Source: Auanema rhodensis
Taxonomy: Eukaryota > Nematoda > Chromadorea > Rhabditida > Rhabditidae
Direction: 5' to 3'
NCBI GenBank assembly: GCA_964057225.1
Contig: OZ059898.1
Location: forward strand, 15,601,267-15,665,266
DNA length: 64,000 nucleotides
The stretch's first letter is position 1; each line of letters starts with the position of its first letter. The position numbers were made by a program, and so were the translations under genes. Below are positions 11,701 through 23,122 of the stretch, one piece after another. A model generated the notes under the pieces. The model worked only from the letters and a program-made list of their open reading frames with translations, was not told where the DNA came from and searched no databases.

Positions 11701-14700
11701 AGATAAACTATTTTTCAGGAAAATAGAGAGGTCCTCGTCAATTTTTATTGGAAAATTCAGAATCTACACATCTGAATACCCAACTTGAGATTAATTTTAT
11801 TTGATCATAGTGTACGATCTGGGAGTAAATCGAACATTCACCGGGCACAACATGACTACAGCCTGAACTTTTTTGTGAACAAATCTTGGGATGGGGTGGA
11901 GATAAACTATTTTTCAGGAAAATAGAGAGGTCCTCGTCAATTTTTATTGGAAAATTCAGAATCTACACATCTGAATACCCAACTTGAGATTAATTTTATT
12001 TGATCATAGTTCACGATCTGGGAGTAAATCGAACATTCACCGGGCACAACATGACTACAGCCTGAACTTTTTTGTGAACAAATCTTGGGATGGGGTGGAG
12101 ATAAACTATTTTTCAGGAAAATAGAGAGGTCCTCGTCAATTTTTATTGGAAAATTCAGAATCTACACATCTGAATACCCAACTTGTGATTATTTTTATTT
12201 GATCATAGTTCACGATCTGGGAGTAAATCGAGCATTCACCGGGCACAACATGACTACAGCCTGAACTTTTTTGTGAACAAATCTTGGGATGGGGTTGAGA
12301 TAAACTATTTTTTCGGAAAATAGACAGGTCCTTGTCAATTTATATTAGAAAATTCAGAATCTACACATCTGAATACCCAACTTGTGATTATTTTTATTTG
12401 ATCATAGTTCACGATCTGGGAGTAAATCGAACATTCACCGGGCACAACGTGACTACAGCCTGAACTTTTTTGTGAACAAATCTTGGGATGGGGTTGAGAT
12501 AAACTATTTTTCAGGAAAATAGAGAGGTCCTTGTCAATTTATATTAGAAAATTCAGAATCTACACATCTGAATACCCAACTTGTGATTATTTTTATTTGA
12601 TCATAGTTCACGATCTGGGAGTAAATCGAACATTCACCGGGCACAACGTGACTACAGCCTGAACTTTTTTGTGAACAAATCTTGGGATGGGGTTGAGATA
12701 AACTATTTTTCAGGAAAATAGAGAGGTCCTTGTCAATTTATATTAGAAAATTCAGAATCTACACATCTGAATACCCAACTTGTGATTATTTTTATTTGAT
12801 CATAGTTCACGATCTGGGAGTAAATCGAACATTCACCGGGCACAACGTGACTACAGCCTGAACTTTTTTGTGAACAAATCTTGGGATGGGGTTGAGATAA
12901 ACTATTTTTCAGGAAAATAGAGAGGTCCTTGTCAATTTATATTAGAAAATTCAGAATCTACACATCTGAATACCCAACTTGTGATTATTTTTATTTGATC
13001 ATAGTTCACGATCTGGGAGTAAATCGAACATTCACCGGGCACAACGTGACTACAGCCTGAACTTTTTTGTGAACAAATCTTGGGATGGGGTTGAGATAAA
13101 CTATTTTTCAGGAAAATAGAGAGGTCCTTGTCAATTTATATTAGAAAATTCAGAATCTACACATCTGAATACCCAACTTGTGATTATTTCTATTTGATCA
13201 TACTTCACGATCTGGGAGTAAATCGAGCATTCACCGGGCACAACATGACTACAGCCTGAACTTTTTTGTGAACAAATCTTGGGATGGGGTCGAGATAAAC
13301 TATTTTTTCGGAAAATAGACAGGTCCTCGTCAATTGTTATTAGAAAATTCAGAATCTACACATCTGAATACCCAACTTGTGATTATTTTTATTTGATCAT
13401 AGTTCACGATCTGGGAGTAAATCGAACATTCACCGGGCACAACGTGACTACAGCCTGAACTTTTTTGTGAACAAATCTTGGGATGGGGTTGAGATAAACT
13501 ATTTTTCAGGAAAATAGAGAGGTCCTTGTCAATTTATATTAGAAAATTCAGAATCTACACATCTGAATACCCAACTTGTGATTATTTTTATTTGATCATA
13601 GTTCACGATCTGGGAGTAAATCGAACATTCACCGGGCACAACGTGACTACAGCCTGAACTTTTTTGTGAACAAATCTTGGGATGGGGTTGAGATAAACTA
13701 TTTTTCAGGAAAATAGAGAGGTCCTTGTCAATTTATATTAGAAAATTCAGAATCTACACATCTGAATACCCAACTTGTGATTATTTTTATTTGATCATAG
13801 TTCACGATCTGGGAGTAAATCGAACATTCACCGGGCACAACGTGACTACAGCCTGAACTTTTTTGTGAACAAATCTTGGGATGGGGTTGAGATAAACTAT
13901 TTTTCAGGAAAATAGAGAGGTCCTTGTCAATTTATATTAGAAAATTCAGAATCTACACATCTGAATACCCAACTTGTGATTATTTTTATTTGATCATAGT
14001 TCACGATCTGGGAGTAAATCGAACATTCACCGGGCACAACGTGACTACAGCCTGAACTTTTTTGTGAACAAATCTTGGGATGGGGTTGAGATAAACTATT
14101 TTTCAGGAAAATAGAGAGGTCCTTGTCAATTTATATTAGAAAATTCAGAATCTACACATCTGAATACCCAACTTGTGATTATTTTTATTTGATCATAGTT
14201 CACGATCTGGGAGTAAATCGAACATTCACCGGGCACAACGTGACTACAGCCTGAACTTTTTTGTGAACAAATCTTGGGATGGGGTTGAGATAAACTATTT
14301 TTCAGGAAAATAGAGGGGTCCTCGTCAATTTATATTAGAAAATTCAGAATCTACACATCTGAATACCCAACTTGTGATTATTTTTATTTGATCATAGTTC
14401 ACGATCTGGGAGTAAATCGAGCATTCACCGGGCACAACATGACTACAGCCTGAACTTTTTTGTGAACAAATCTTGGGATGGGGTTGAGATAAACTATTTT
14501 TTCGGAAAATAGACAGGTCCTCGTCAATTGTTATTAGAAAATTCAGAATCTACACATCTGAATACCCAACTTGTGATTATTTTTATTTGATCATAGTGTA
14601 CGATCTGGGAGTAAATCGAACATTCACCGGGCACAACATGACTACAGCCTGAACTTTTTTGTGAACAAATCTTGGGATGGGGTTGAGATAAACTATTTTT

Positions 14701-17700
14701 TCGGAAAATAGACAGGTCCTCGTCAATTGTTATTAGAAAATTCAGAATCTACACATCTGAATACCCAACTTGTGATTATTTTTATTTGATCATAGTGTAC
14801 GATCTGGGAGTAAATCGAACATTCACCGGGCACAACGTGACTACAGCCTGAACTTTTTTGTGAACAAATCTTGGGATGGGGTTGAGATAAACTATTTTTC
14901 AGGAAAATAGACAGGTCCTCGTCAATTGTTATTAGAAAATTCAGAATCTACACATCTGAATACCCAACTTGTGATTATTTTTATTTGATCATAGTGTACG
15001 ATCTGGGAGTAAATCGAACATTCACCGGGCACAACATGACTACAGCCTGAACTTTTTTGTGAACAAATCTTGGGATGGGGTTGAGATAAACTATTTTTTC
15101 GGAAAATAGACAGGTCCTCGTCAATTGTTATTAGAAAATTCAGAATCTACACATCTGAATACCCAACTTGTGATTATTTTTATTTGATCATAGTGTACGA
15201 TCTGGGAGTAAATCGAACATTCACCGGGCACAACATGACTACAGCCTGAACTTTTTTGTGAACAAATCTTGGGATGGGGTTGAGATAAACTATTTTTTCG
15301 GAAAATAGACAGGTCCTCGTCAATTGTTATTAGAAAATTCAGAATCTACACATCTGAATACCCAACTTGTGATTATTTTTATTTGATCATAGTTCACGAT
15401 CTGGGAGTAAATCGAGCATTCACCGGGCACAACATGACTACAGCCTGAACTTTTTTGTGAACAAATCTTGGGATGGGGTTGAGATAAACTATTTTTTCGG
15501 AAAATAGACAGGTCCTCGTCAATTTTTATTAGAAAATTCAGAATCTACACATCTGAATACCCAACTTGTGATTATTTTTATTTGATCATAGTTCACGATC
15601 TGGGAGTAAATCGAGCATTCACCGGGCACAACATGACTACAGCCTGAACTTTTTTGTGAACAAATCTTGGGATGGGGTGGAGATAAACTATTTTTCAGGA
15701 AAATAGAGAGGTCCTCGTCAATTTTTATTAGAAAATTCAGAATCTACACATCTGAATACCCAACTTGTGATTATTTTTATTTGATCATAGTGTACGATCT
15801 GGGAGTAAATCGAACATTCACCGGGCACAACATGACTACAGCCTGAACTTTTTTGTGAACAAATCTTGGGATGGGGTGGAGATAAACTATTTTTCAGGAA
15901 AATAGAGAGGTCCTCGTCAATTTTTATTGGAAAATTCAGAATCTACACATCTGAATACCCAACTTGAGATTAATTTTATTTGATCATAGTGTACGATCTG
16001 GGAGTAAATCGAACATTCACCGGGCACAACATGACTACAGCCTGAACTTTTTTGTGAACAAATCTTGGGATGGGGTGGAGATAAACTATTTTTCAGGAAA
16101 ATAGAGAGGTCCTCGTCAATTTTTATTGGAAAATTCAGAATCTACACATCTGAATACCCAACTTGAGATTAATTTTATTTGATCATAGTTCACGATCTGG
16201 GAGTAAATCGAACATTCACCGGGCACAACATGACTACAGCCTGAACTTTTTTGTGAACAAATCTTGGGATGGGGTGGAGATAAACTATTTTTCAGGAAAA
16301 TAGAGAGGTCCTCGTCAATTTTTATTGGAAAATTCAGAATCTACACATCTGAATACCCAACTTGTGATTATTTTTATTTGATCATAGTTCACGATCTGGG
16401 AGTAAATCGAGCATTCACCGGGCACAACATGACTACAGCCTGAACTTTTTTGTGAACAAATCTTGGGATGGGGTTGAGATAAACTATTTTTTCGGAAAAT
16501 AGACAGGTCCTCGTCAATTTTTATTAGAAAATTCAGAATCTACACATCTGAATACCCAACTTGTGATTATTTTTATTTGATCATAGTTCACGATCTGGGA
16601 GTAAATCGAGCATTCACCGGGCACAACATGACTACAGCCTGAACTTTTTTGTGAACAAATCTTGGGATGGGGTGGAGATAAACTATTTTTCAGGAAAATA
16701 GAGAGGTCCTCGTCAATTTTTATTAGAAAATTCAGAATCTACACATCTGAATACCCAACTTGTGATTATTTTTATTTGATCATAGTGTACGATCTGGGAG
16801 TAAATCGAACATTCACCGGGCACAACATGACTACAGCCTGAACTTTTTTGTGAACAAATCTTGGGATGGGGTGGAGATAAACTATTTTTCAGGAAAATAG
16901 AGAGGTCCTCGTCAATTTTTATTGGAAAATTCAGAATCTACACATCTGAATACCCAACTTGAGATTAATTTTATTTGATCATAGTGTACGATCTGGGAGT
17001 AAATCGAACATTCACCGGGCACAACATGACTACAGCCTGAACTTTTTTGTGAACAAATCTTGGGATGGGGTGGAGATAAACTATTTTTCAGGAAAATAGA
17101 GAGGTCCTCGTCAATTTTTATTGGAAAATTCAGAATCTACACATCTGAATACCCAACTTGAGATTAATTTTATTTGATCATAGTTCACGATCTGGGAGTA
17201 AATCGAACATTCACCGGGCACAACATGACTACAGCCTGAACTTTTTTGTGAACAAATCTTGGGTTGGGTTGGAGATAAACTACTTTTCAGGAAAATAGAG
17301 AGGTCCTCGTCAATTTTTATTGGAAAATTCAGAATCTACACATCTGAATACCCAACTTGTGATTATTTTTATTTGATCATAGTTCACGATCTGGGAGTAA
17401 ATCGAGCATTCACCGGGCACAACATGACTACAGCCTGAACTTTTTTGTGAACAAATCTTGGGATGGGGTGGAGATAAACTATTTTTCAGGAAAATAGAGA
17501 GGTCCTCGTCAATTTTTATTAGAAAATTCAGAATCTACACATCTGAATACCCAACTTGTGATTATTTTTATTTGATCATAGTGTACGATCTGGGAGTAAA
17601 TCGAACATTCACCGGGCACAACATGACTACAGCCTGAACTTTTTTGTGAACAAATCTTGGGATGGGGTGGAGATAAACTATTTTTTCGGAAAATAGACAG

Positions 17701-18618
17701 GTCCTCGTCAATTGTTATTCGAAAATTCAGAATCTACACATCTGAATACCCAACTTGTGATTATTTTTATTTGATCATAGTTCACGATCTGGGAGTAAAT
17801 CGAGCATTCACCGGGCACAACATGACTACAGCCTGAACTTTTTTGTGAACAAATCTTGGGATGGGGTGGAGATAAACTATTTTTTCGGAAAATAGAGAGG
17901 TCCTCATTAATTTTTATTAGAAAATTCAGAATCTACACATCTGAATACCCAACTTGTGATTATTTTTATTTGATCATAGTGTACGATCTGGGAGTAAATC
18001 GAACATTCACCGGGCACAACGTGACTACAGCCTGAACTTTTTTGTTAACAAATCTTGGGATGGGGTTGAGATAAACTATTTTTCAGGAAAATAGAGGGGT
18101 CCTCGTCAATTTATATTAGAAAATTCAGAATCTACACATCTGAATACCCAACTTGTGATTATTTTTATTTGATCATAGTGTACGATCTGGGAGTAAATCG
18201 AGCATTCACCGGGCACAACATGACTACAGCCTGAACTTTTTTGTGAACAAATCTTGGGATGGGGTTGAGATAAACTATTTTTCAGGAAAATAGAGAGGTC
18301 CTCGTCAATTTTTATTAGAAAATTCAGAATCTACACATCTGAATACCCAACTTGTGATTATTTTTATTTGATCATAGTTCACGATCTGGGAGTAAATCGA
18401 ACATTCACCGGGCACAACGTGACTACAGCCTGAACTTTTTTGTGAACAAATCTTGGGATGGGGTTGAGATAAACTATTTTTCAGGAAAATAGAGGGGTCC
18501 TCGTCAATTTTTATTAGAAAATTCAGAATCTACACATCTGAATACCCAACTTGTGATTATTTTTATTTGATCATAGTGTACGATCTGGGAGTAAATCGAA
18601 CATTCACTGGGCACAACA
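2712..18618 (-). repeat. Tandem array of 80 x 199-bp monomers inside the LTR U3
   Basis: Successive copies of the anchor AACTTTTTTGTG start at 2712, 2911 and so on to 18433. The distance 18433-2712 equals exactly 79 x 199, so the array shows no net insertion or deletion. Copies differ by a few substitutions only. Recurrent alternatives are TTCACGATC versus GTGTACGATC, TTTTTCAGGAAAATAGAG versus TTTTTTCGGAAAATAGAC, CAATTGTTATT versus CAATTTATATT or CAATTTTTATT, and CGAGCATT versus CGAACATT. A block of 20 monomers (about 5281-9260) recurs almost unchanged at about 9261-13240, and a 5-monomer block (about 15480-16474) recurs at about 16475-17469. No spacers exist between units and none encodes a protein. 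Confidence 0.97.
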
Positions 18619-19143
18619 AATGTTGTATCAATACTTAGGTATTTTTATGGAATTAATTGATTTTTAGAATTCTAATAAATGTTTTCAATTCATTTGTTTT
18701 AATATTTCTTTATATAGTATGAACACAGAAGCTAAATAAGCTGTCAACTGACAGGTGACCAGTCAGAAAATATTAAGTTCCTAAATATTAAGCAATTCTA
18801 TCAAAAAGCATTCAGTGATTACAGGCCATGTGACAACTTCTTACTATCTCCAGCAAGTTAATCAGTTTTCAGACCAAATGCTTCCAATAATCTTGCCGTT
18901 AGTAGCATAAAGAACTTGAAACAGCTATTTCAATAATTTTTTTTTGCTGAATTCACTAGCTTCATCTATTACCTGTTAGCTGATAAGAATCTGACTGATA
19001 ACTCTATTTCATCTCTTTAAAAGAGTCAGTGATAGAAGGAAGGTCAATTTCATATTATTCGCTTTTAGATAATGGTTAGTACCATTAGCAATCTTACTAT
19101 ACATTTAGTTTTAATTCCTTAAAAACTATTTTTTTCTTTAAGA
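18619..19143. other. Intergenic region between the LTR and the saposin gene
   Basis: AT-rich unique DNA of 525 bp. It probably contains the promoter of the saposin-like gene. I see no open frame or repeat. A pyrimidine-rich run ending in CTTTAAG lies directly before the start codon at 19144, a plausible trans-splice acceptor. Confidence 0.5.
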
Positions 19144-19780
19144 ATGCGTGTCGTTATTCTTGCTGCTTTCCTTGTCGCCGCTGTCTTGGCTATGCCATCT
19201 GACATCAAAGTCCAACAACCAAGCATCCTCGGAGGAGCTCTCTGCATCCCATGTATCGCTCTCATTAAGGTAAATTCGAATACTTACAATATTCAAATAT
19301 AATTTATAAAATATTTATTATATAATATCATTCTTCATTTCTTTTTGATATAATTAATAATTAAAGAATATTTTGTTCTAGAAAACATGAAGAACAACCG
19401 TTCATCAGTGTTAAAAATGAATGAAAATTTGAATGTTTTGTTGAAAAACCACTTCAGACACGTAGAAATATTTGAAAAAAAATTCTTTTATGAGCCAAAA
19501 AAGAGTTTCAAAAGATTTTGTTATCATATATATGTGATTCAGACCGGAGAAACCAATGAAATCGGAAACTTCAACGGATGGTTCGACAAGGAAACCGACA
19601 AGGTTTGCGGTGGACTCGGAGTTTTGAAGAAAGAGTGCAAGATTTACTTCCATTCCGTATGTTATGAGAAACATATTTTAAAATATATTTGTAATTTTTC
19701 AGAAGGAAAGCGAATTCGATCACTTCATCACCACCAAGGCTGACCCAACCAACTCCTGCAAGGAAATTGACTTCTGCTAA
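19144..19780 (+). CDS. Secreted saposin-B-like (caenopore-type) small protein
   Basis: Three exons, 19144-19269, 19543-19656 and 19703-19780, join in phase 0 at both junctions and give 105 residues. Residues 1-16 are a hydrophobic signal peptide ending LAAVLA-like before MPSD. The mature part has six cysteines at 34, 37, 64, 74, 99 and 105. The spacing C-x2-C-x26-C-x9-C-x24-C-x5-C is the saposin-B pattern with three expected disulfides. Nematode saposin-like proteins of this size bind or permeabilise membranes, often as gut antimicrobial effectors; that role is inferred from the family. Introns are GT-AG (273 and 46 bp). Codon use is strongly C-ending (AAC, TTC, ATC, GAC), unlike the surroundings, which suggests high expression. 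A poly(A) signal AATAAA is at 19797-19802. A start further upstream is unlikely because an acceptor-like CTTTAAG precedes this ATG. Confidence 0.85.
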
Positions 19781-19802
19781 ACGGCACCTAGATTTTAATA
19801 AA

Positions 19803-20847
19803 GTTTAATATCTATTTGTATTTTTTCTTCTTATACTAAAATGATATCTAAATGAATTGAAAACTAAAAAATTGATTATTTTCACGAGTTTTCTAGAGAT
19901 CTGAATTTGATTTCATTGAGCTACATAGAAATAACTGGTGAAGCACCTACTTGATAGGTGCAGGAACTGATATATGCTTCAGAATTTAATGATGTTCTGC
20001 TGTTTAGAAGAGATAAGATCTTTCATAAAATCTTTATTTGAAAAAGTTTTCGATCTCTGTGTAATCACAAATGGCACGAGGGGTAAAGATTACTAAACAA
20101 TTTTTTAAGTTTTAAGTACAAAATCTAAACAACAATGCTATTTCAATTGAAAAACAAAAAGATATATTTCAATTTGTTTTTCAATAAGAAAATGACTTAA
20201 TTATAACAATTTTATATATTAAAATATATATATATATATATATAGACATGCACCAATCAAGGGAAAGTATACAAACATATGTAATCAGTTGATGAATTTC
20301 GTAAATGGATCGCAATTGGATTCCGGACAATCATGGAGGGAACCGATAAGAGAGTTGTTAAACCGTATTTAAGAGCGACGACAATCATGATTTTTTTCTT
20401 CGATCGACGAAGACATTTTGTATTCTATTTGATTTGAAGACCATAACGTAATTTTAAATTTTTTAAGAAAAAAAGATAAGTAAGTACATTTCACAGAAAT
20501 ATGTACATATATGGTACGACGAGAAGAAGAAGAAGAAAGAGATGGCGGGTTAGAATCATGAATTCATAGACTTAGATGTAAGTGAGGAATCTCTTCAATC
20601 AAGCTTATTAATAATAATGTATTTCTTTGTATTAGTTGTACGGACAGGGTATAAGAAGTGTCTTCGTTCGTGCATCTACTGATCTAATACACGAATCGAA
20701 GTTTTCAACGACCTGAGATAGATAGGGGTGGATGGGGGACAGGGGAAGAGGTTGGTTTAGGGAGGATCGAGATACTTGGCAAAGGCTCGCTGTATGAGCT
20801 CGATTGAGCCATGTACGTTATCCTTTTGAGTATGAGATCATGTTCTA
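19803..20847. other. Spacer between convergent genes, including probable FAM43 3' UTR
   Basis: No coding exon seen. A (TA)n run lies at about 20227-20244. A minus-strand AATAAA at 20033-20038 could end the FAM43 transcript, giving a 3' UTR of about 0.8 kb. A GAAGAAGAAG stretch lies near 20525. Confidence 0.4.
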
Positions 20848-22009
20848 TTAGAGGGCCGTTACTAGAACCTCGTCTTCATCATAATCGTCTTCCAGGAGCA
20901 CGAGCTCGCCGTCCGAGTAGTACAACTCTTCGGAAGGATCGCGACCCAGTTTGTCCTCATGATAACCTAAAGAAAATTGGTTAGTCATAGAAATCCAGCG
21001 ATGAAAATAATAAATATTTAATGAATACTAACCACTTTCGTCAGATATTGTGTCTGCGTCGTTGGCATTACGACTCCTCCGTCGTTCATCTTCGGAGCAC
21101 ACACTCGATGGCCCTGATGCCATTGAAGTACAAAGGCTGTGAGAGTCTGAAAACAAAAATTGCACATGACGACTAATGAATAGATTGAAAGATTATTCAA
21201 ATATGTGCTTTCTTTCAAGATTGCTCAAGTAAAAAACTCACATTGTTGGTCTCTGGAGTGGTCAATGGACGATGATGTTGATGGTGTTGAATCAGAAACT
21301 GAGAAGGATGCTTGAGATTCAACATCTGGAGCTACACGGTAGCAGACTGATTCTTCCGAGTCTGAGAGCTCTTCTTCCTGCAAAAAGGAAATATTTAGAT
21401 GATGTTTGATAGAAGATTTTTCAGATAATACAATGAACAGATAATGATTATATTACCTCTTGCTCCTCGTCGATACTTCCTAAGCGTGGAGCACTCTTGC
21501 TTCGACTTACAGGCGGCCTGAAGTTTAGGCTCCCTGTTTGAAGTAGTAGTTTTCTTCGTGGACAACCGGCTGAGCCAGTTAAGCGAGCATTTTGAAGGGC
21601 TAGCTTCTCACGCTTGTATTCCTAAATGATGAGCCATTTATAAAGATTTTCAATGTTTTTCATCATTTTTCGGTTCAACAACATATTTCACTTCAAACAT
21701 ATTTATAAGAGTTATGCCAAATGAAGAATAAATAAAGATTAAGGATTAAGATACAACATGAATCTTTCCTTCCTTCTGTTTTAGCCCCGGAGACTTCATT
21801 TGCTCTTACATCTATCGGATGATCTTTTACCATTCCCCATCCCCCTCTCCTCCCTTTACTAGCCGCACAATCTGTCTGTTATATAGAATAGATATTGATA
21901 TATACATACATGTTGACCTCAAATGTATATATAGGGCTGATGGGAGACAATTCCTATTTAAGCTTTTAATTGAAGAGAAAGAGGAAAATGGAGAGGATGT
22001 ATAAGACAT

Positions 22010-22063
<54 letters not shown>

Positions 22064-23122
22064 TAAGAGAAGAATGGATCTATTTTGGATTCATTCTGAT
22101 AACACAATGAATCATAAGCATTCAGATGTCTTGACATAGATTAATCGAAAATGAAATTACACTTGAAATACAACCAATCTCCTCACTCATGTGCACATTT
22201 TCGAGATGTGCTAAGACAGCACCGTTTCACGTGGACATATGACGTCATTGAACCGTATTTCTCACATGACAATTGGTATAAACAAATCATTTTTCAAAGT
22301 TATTCTTGAGATTTCAGTTTAAAATCCATTTCAAAGAGATGAAGTGGTAAGTAGTAATGAGAAATGACAAACCTGTAATGCTGCTAGAAGGAAATCTTGC
22401 AACTTTCTATGGATAACAGCTGGCTCACTGCTTTTTTTGCATAAAACAGCATGGCATCTCAATTCAGGCTTTAACCTGAAAACATGTTTATTATCATAAA
22501 TCTTAGTTGTCAACTATTTAAAAATTCAAAATGTACTTATTGAAAAGATGCAAGTATCATTGAATTTACGATAGCTAACCTCTTTCCGTCGTGCTTGTAA
22601 ATCCAACAAAAGACCTTCGGATACTGTGGTGGGGCAACAGAAAATGTGATCCGATGAGCCCAATATTCCGTTAATCCTTGCTGCTTAGTTTCAGCTTTCA
22701 GACCAGAACGGGTAATCTGGAAAGAAACAAATCTGTTATTTGATTCATATATAGATTGTTATGCCAGTTAGAAGCCATGATGTTTTCCTTTCTAACATCA
22801 AACGATGGATTTGGATTTAGTTTCTGATCGTTATACTCTTACCTCTAGATTCATATGTAAATCATTACGATTTCTTTGACAATAAGCCTTCCATATAAGA
22901 GATAATGGCTTTTCGTAGCAATTTTCACCACGTGCCATGACAGTTAACACATTGCCAAGATAGATGACGTTAACAGATTCGTCCGGCGGGTTGATAGTAT
23001 ATCTGAATGAATAGATTCATGAATCTATTGTTAGAATATATATATAGTTAATACCTTTGCTTCTTCTTACGAAAAGGCAGAGTGAAGAAGTTGGAAGTAG
23101 AAGAAGACGTCAACAGTGGCAT
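20848..23122 (-). CDS. FAM43-family PTB/PID-domain protein
   Basis: Eight exons in transcript order: 23055-23122, 22843-23002, 22580-22716, 22373-22475, 21457-21621, 21242-21377, 21033-21146 and 20848-20966. They sum to 1002 bp (333 residues), with consistent phases and GT-AG introns. Residues about 30-170 form a phosphotyrosine-binding-like domain: VIYLGNVLTVMARGE (35-49), GLKAETKQQGLTEYWAHR, FCWIYKHDG, LRCHAVLC (127-134) and KREKLALQNARL (159-170). This string of motifs and the length are those of FAM43A/B proteins, putative adaptors of poorly known function. The rest is Ser-rich and acidic: SRSKSAPRLGS (195-205), EEQEEEELSDSEES, then LEDDYDEDE. The protein ends V-T-A-L, a possible class I PDZ ligand. 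The ATG follows CTTCAG directly, so an upstream intron or trans-splicing is likely. Confidence 0.88.
22012..22060 (+). repeat. (GA)n microsatellite in a FAM43 intron
   Basis: Pure GA dinucleotides of about 49 bp inside the 0.75-kb intron between the exons at 22373-22475 and 21457-21621. On the transcribed strand it is a CU tract. Confidence 0.95.

Larger units (their letters stand above)
1..18618 (-). mobile_element. BEL/Pao LTR retrotransposon, 5' LTR plus gag-pol, cut by the left window edge
   Basis: The element reads right to left. Its outer 5' LTR end is at 18618 and its internal region runs from 2333 to beyond base 1. The polyprotein order is CCHC zinc knuckles, then DCGS-type aspartic protease, then reverse transcriptase with YVDN, with no stop codon; this order and style are typical of the BEL/Pao superfamily. 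The LTR ends form a short imperfect inverted pair: TGTTGTGC at the outer end and GCACTACA at the inner end, 7 of 8 complementary. BEL/Pao insertions normally make a 4-6 bp target duplication; the flank just outside 18618 reads AATGT, but its partner lies outside the window. RNase H, integrase and the 3' LTR would lie to the left and cannot be assessed. Confidence 0.9.
2334..18618 (-). repeat. Giant 5' LTR (about 16.3 kb) of the BEL/Pao element
   Basis: The inner terminus is ...GCACTACA at 2334-2341 (minus strand), immediately beside the internal region. The outer terminus is TGTTGTGCCC at 18618, where identity with the other repeat units stops exactly after the terminal CA complement. Between 2334 and about 2711 lies the unique R/U5 and promoter part, with a TATA box and a poly(A) signal. 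The rest is a U3 segment repeated 80 times. Removing 79 x 199 = 15721 bp leaves 564 bp, a normal BEL/Pao LTR length. The boundary call is an inference from terminus symmetry and the point of divergence. The partner 3' LTR is not visible, so identity between the two LTRs cannot be tested here. Confidence 0.75.

Noticed and set aside
2712-18618. CRISPR array or centromeric satellite
   Set aside because: The units are directly adjacent without spacers, so it is not a CRISPR array. The array is bounded by LTR termini and joined to gag-pol, which explains it better than an independent satellite.
19387-19743. Single-exon 118-residue protein
   Set aside because: It reads through two introns of the saposin gene; the spliced model restores the six-cysteine pattern and a signal peptide.
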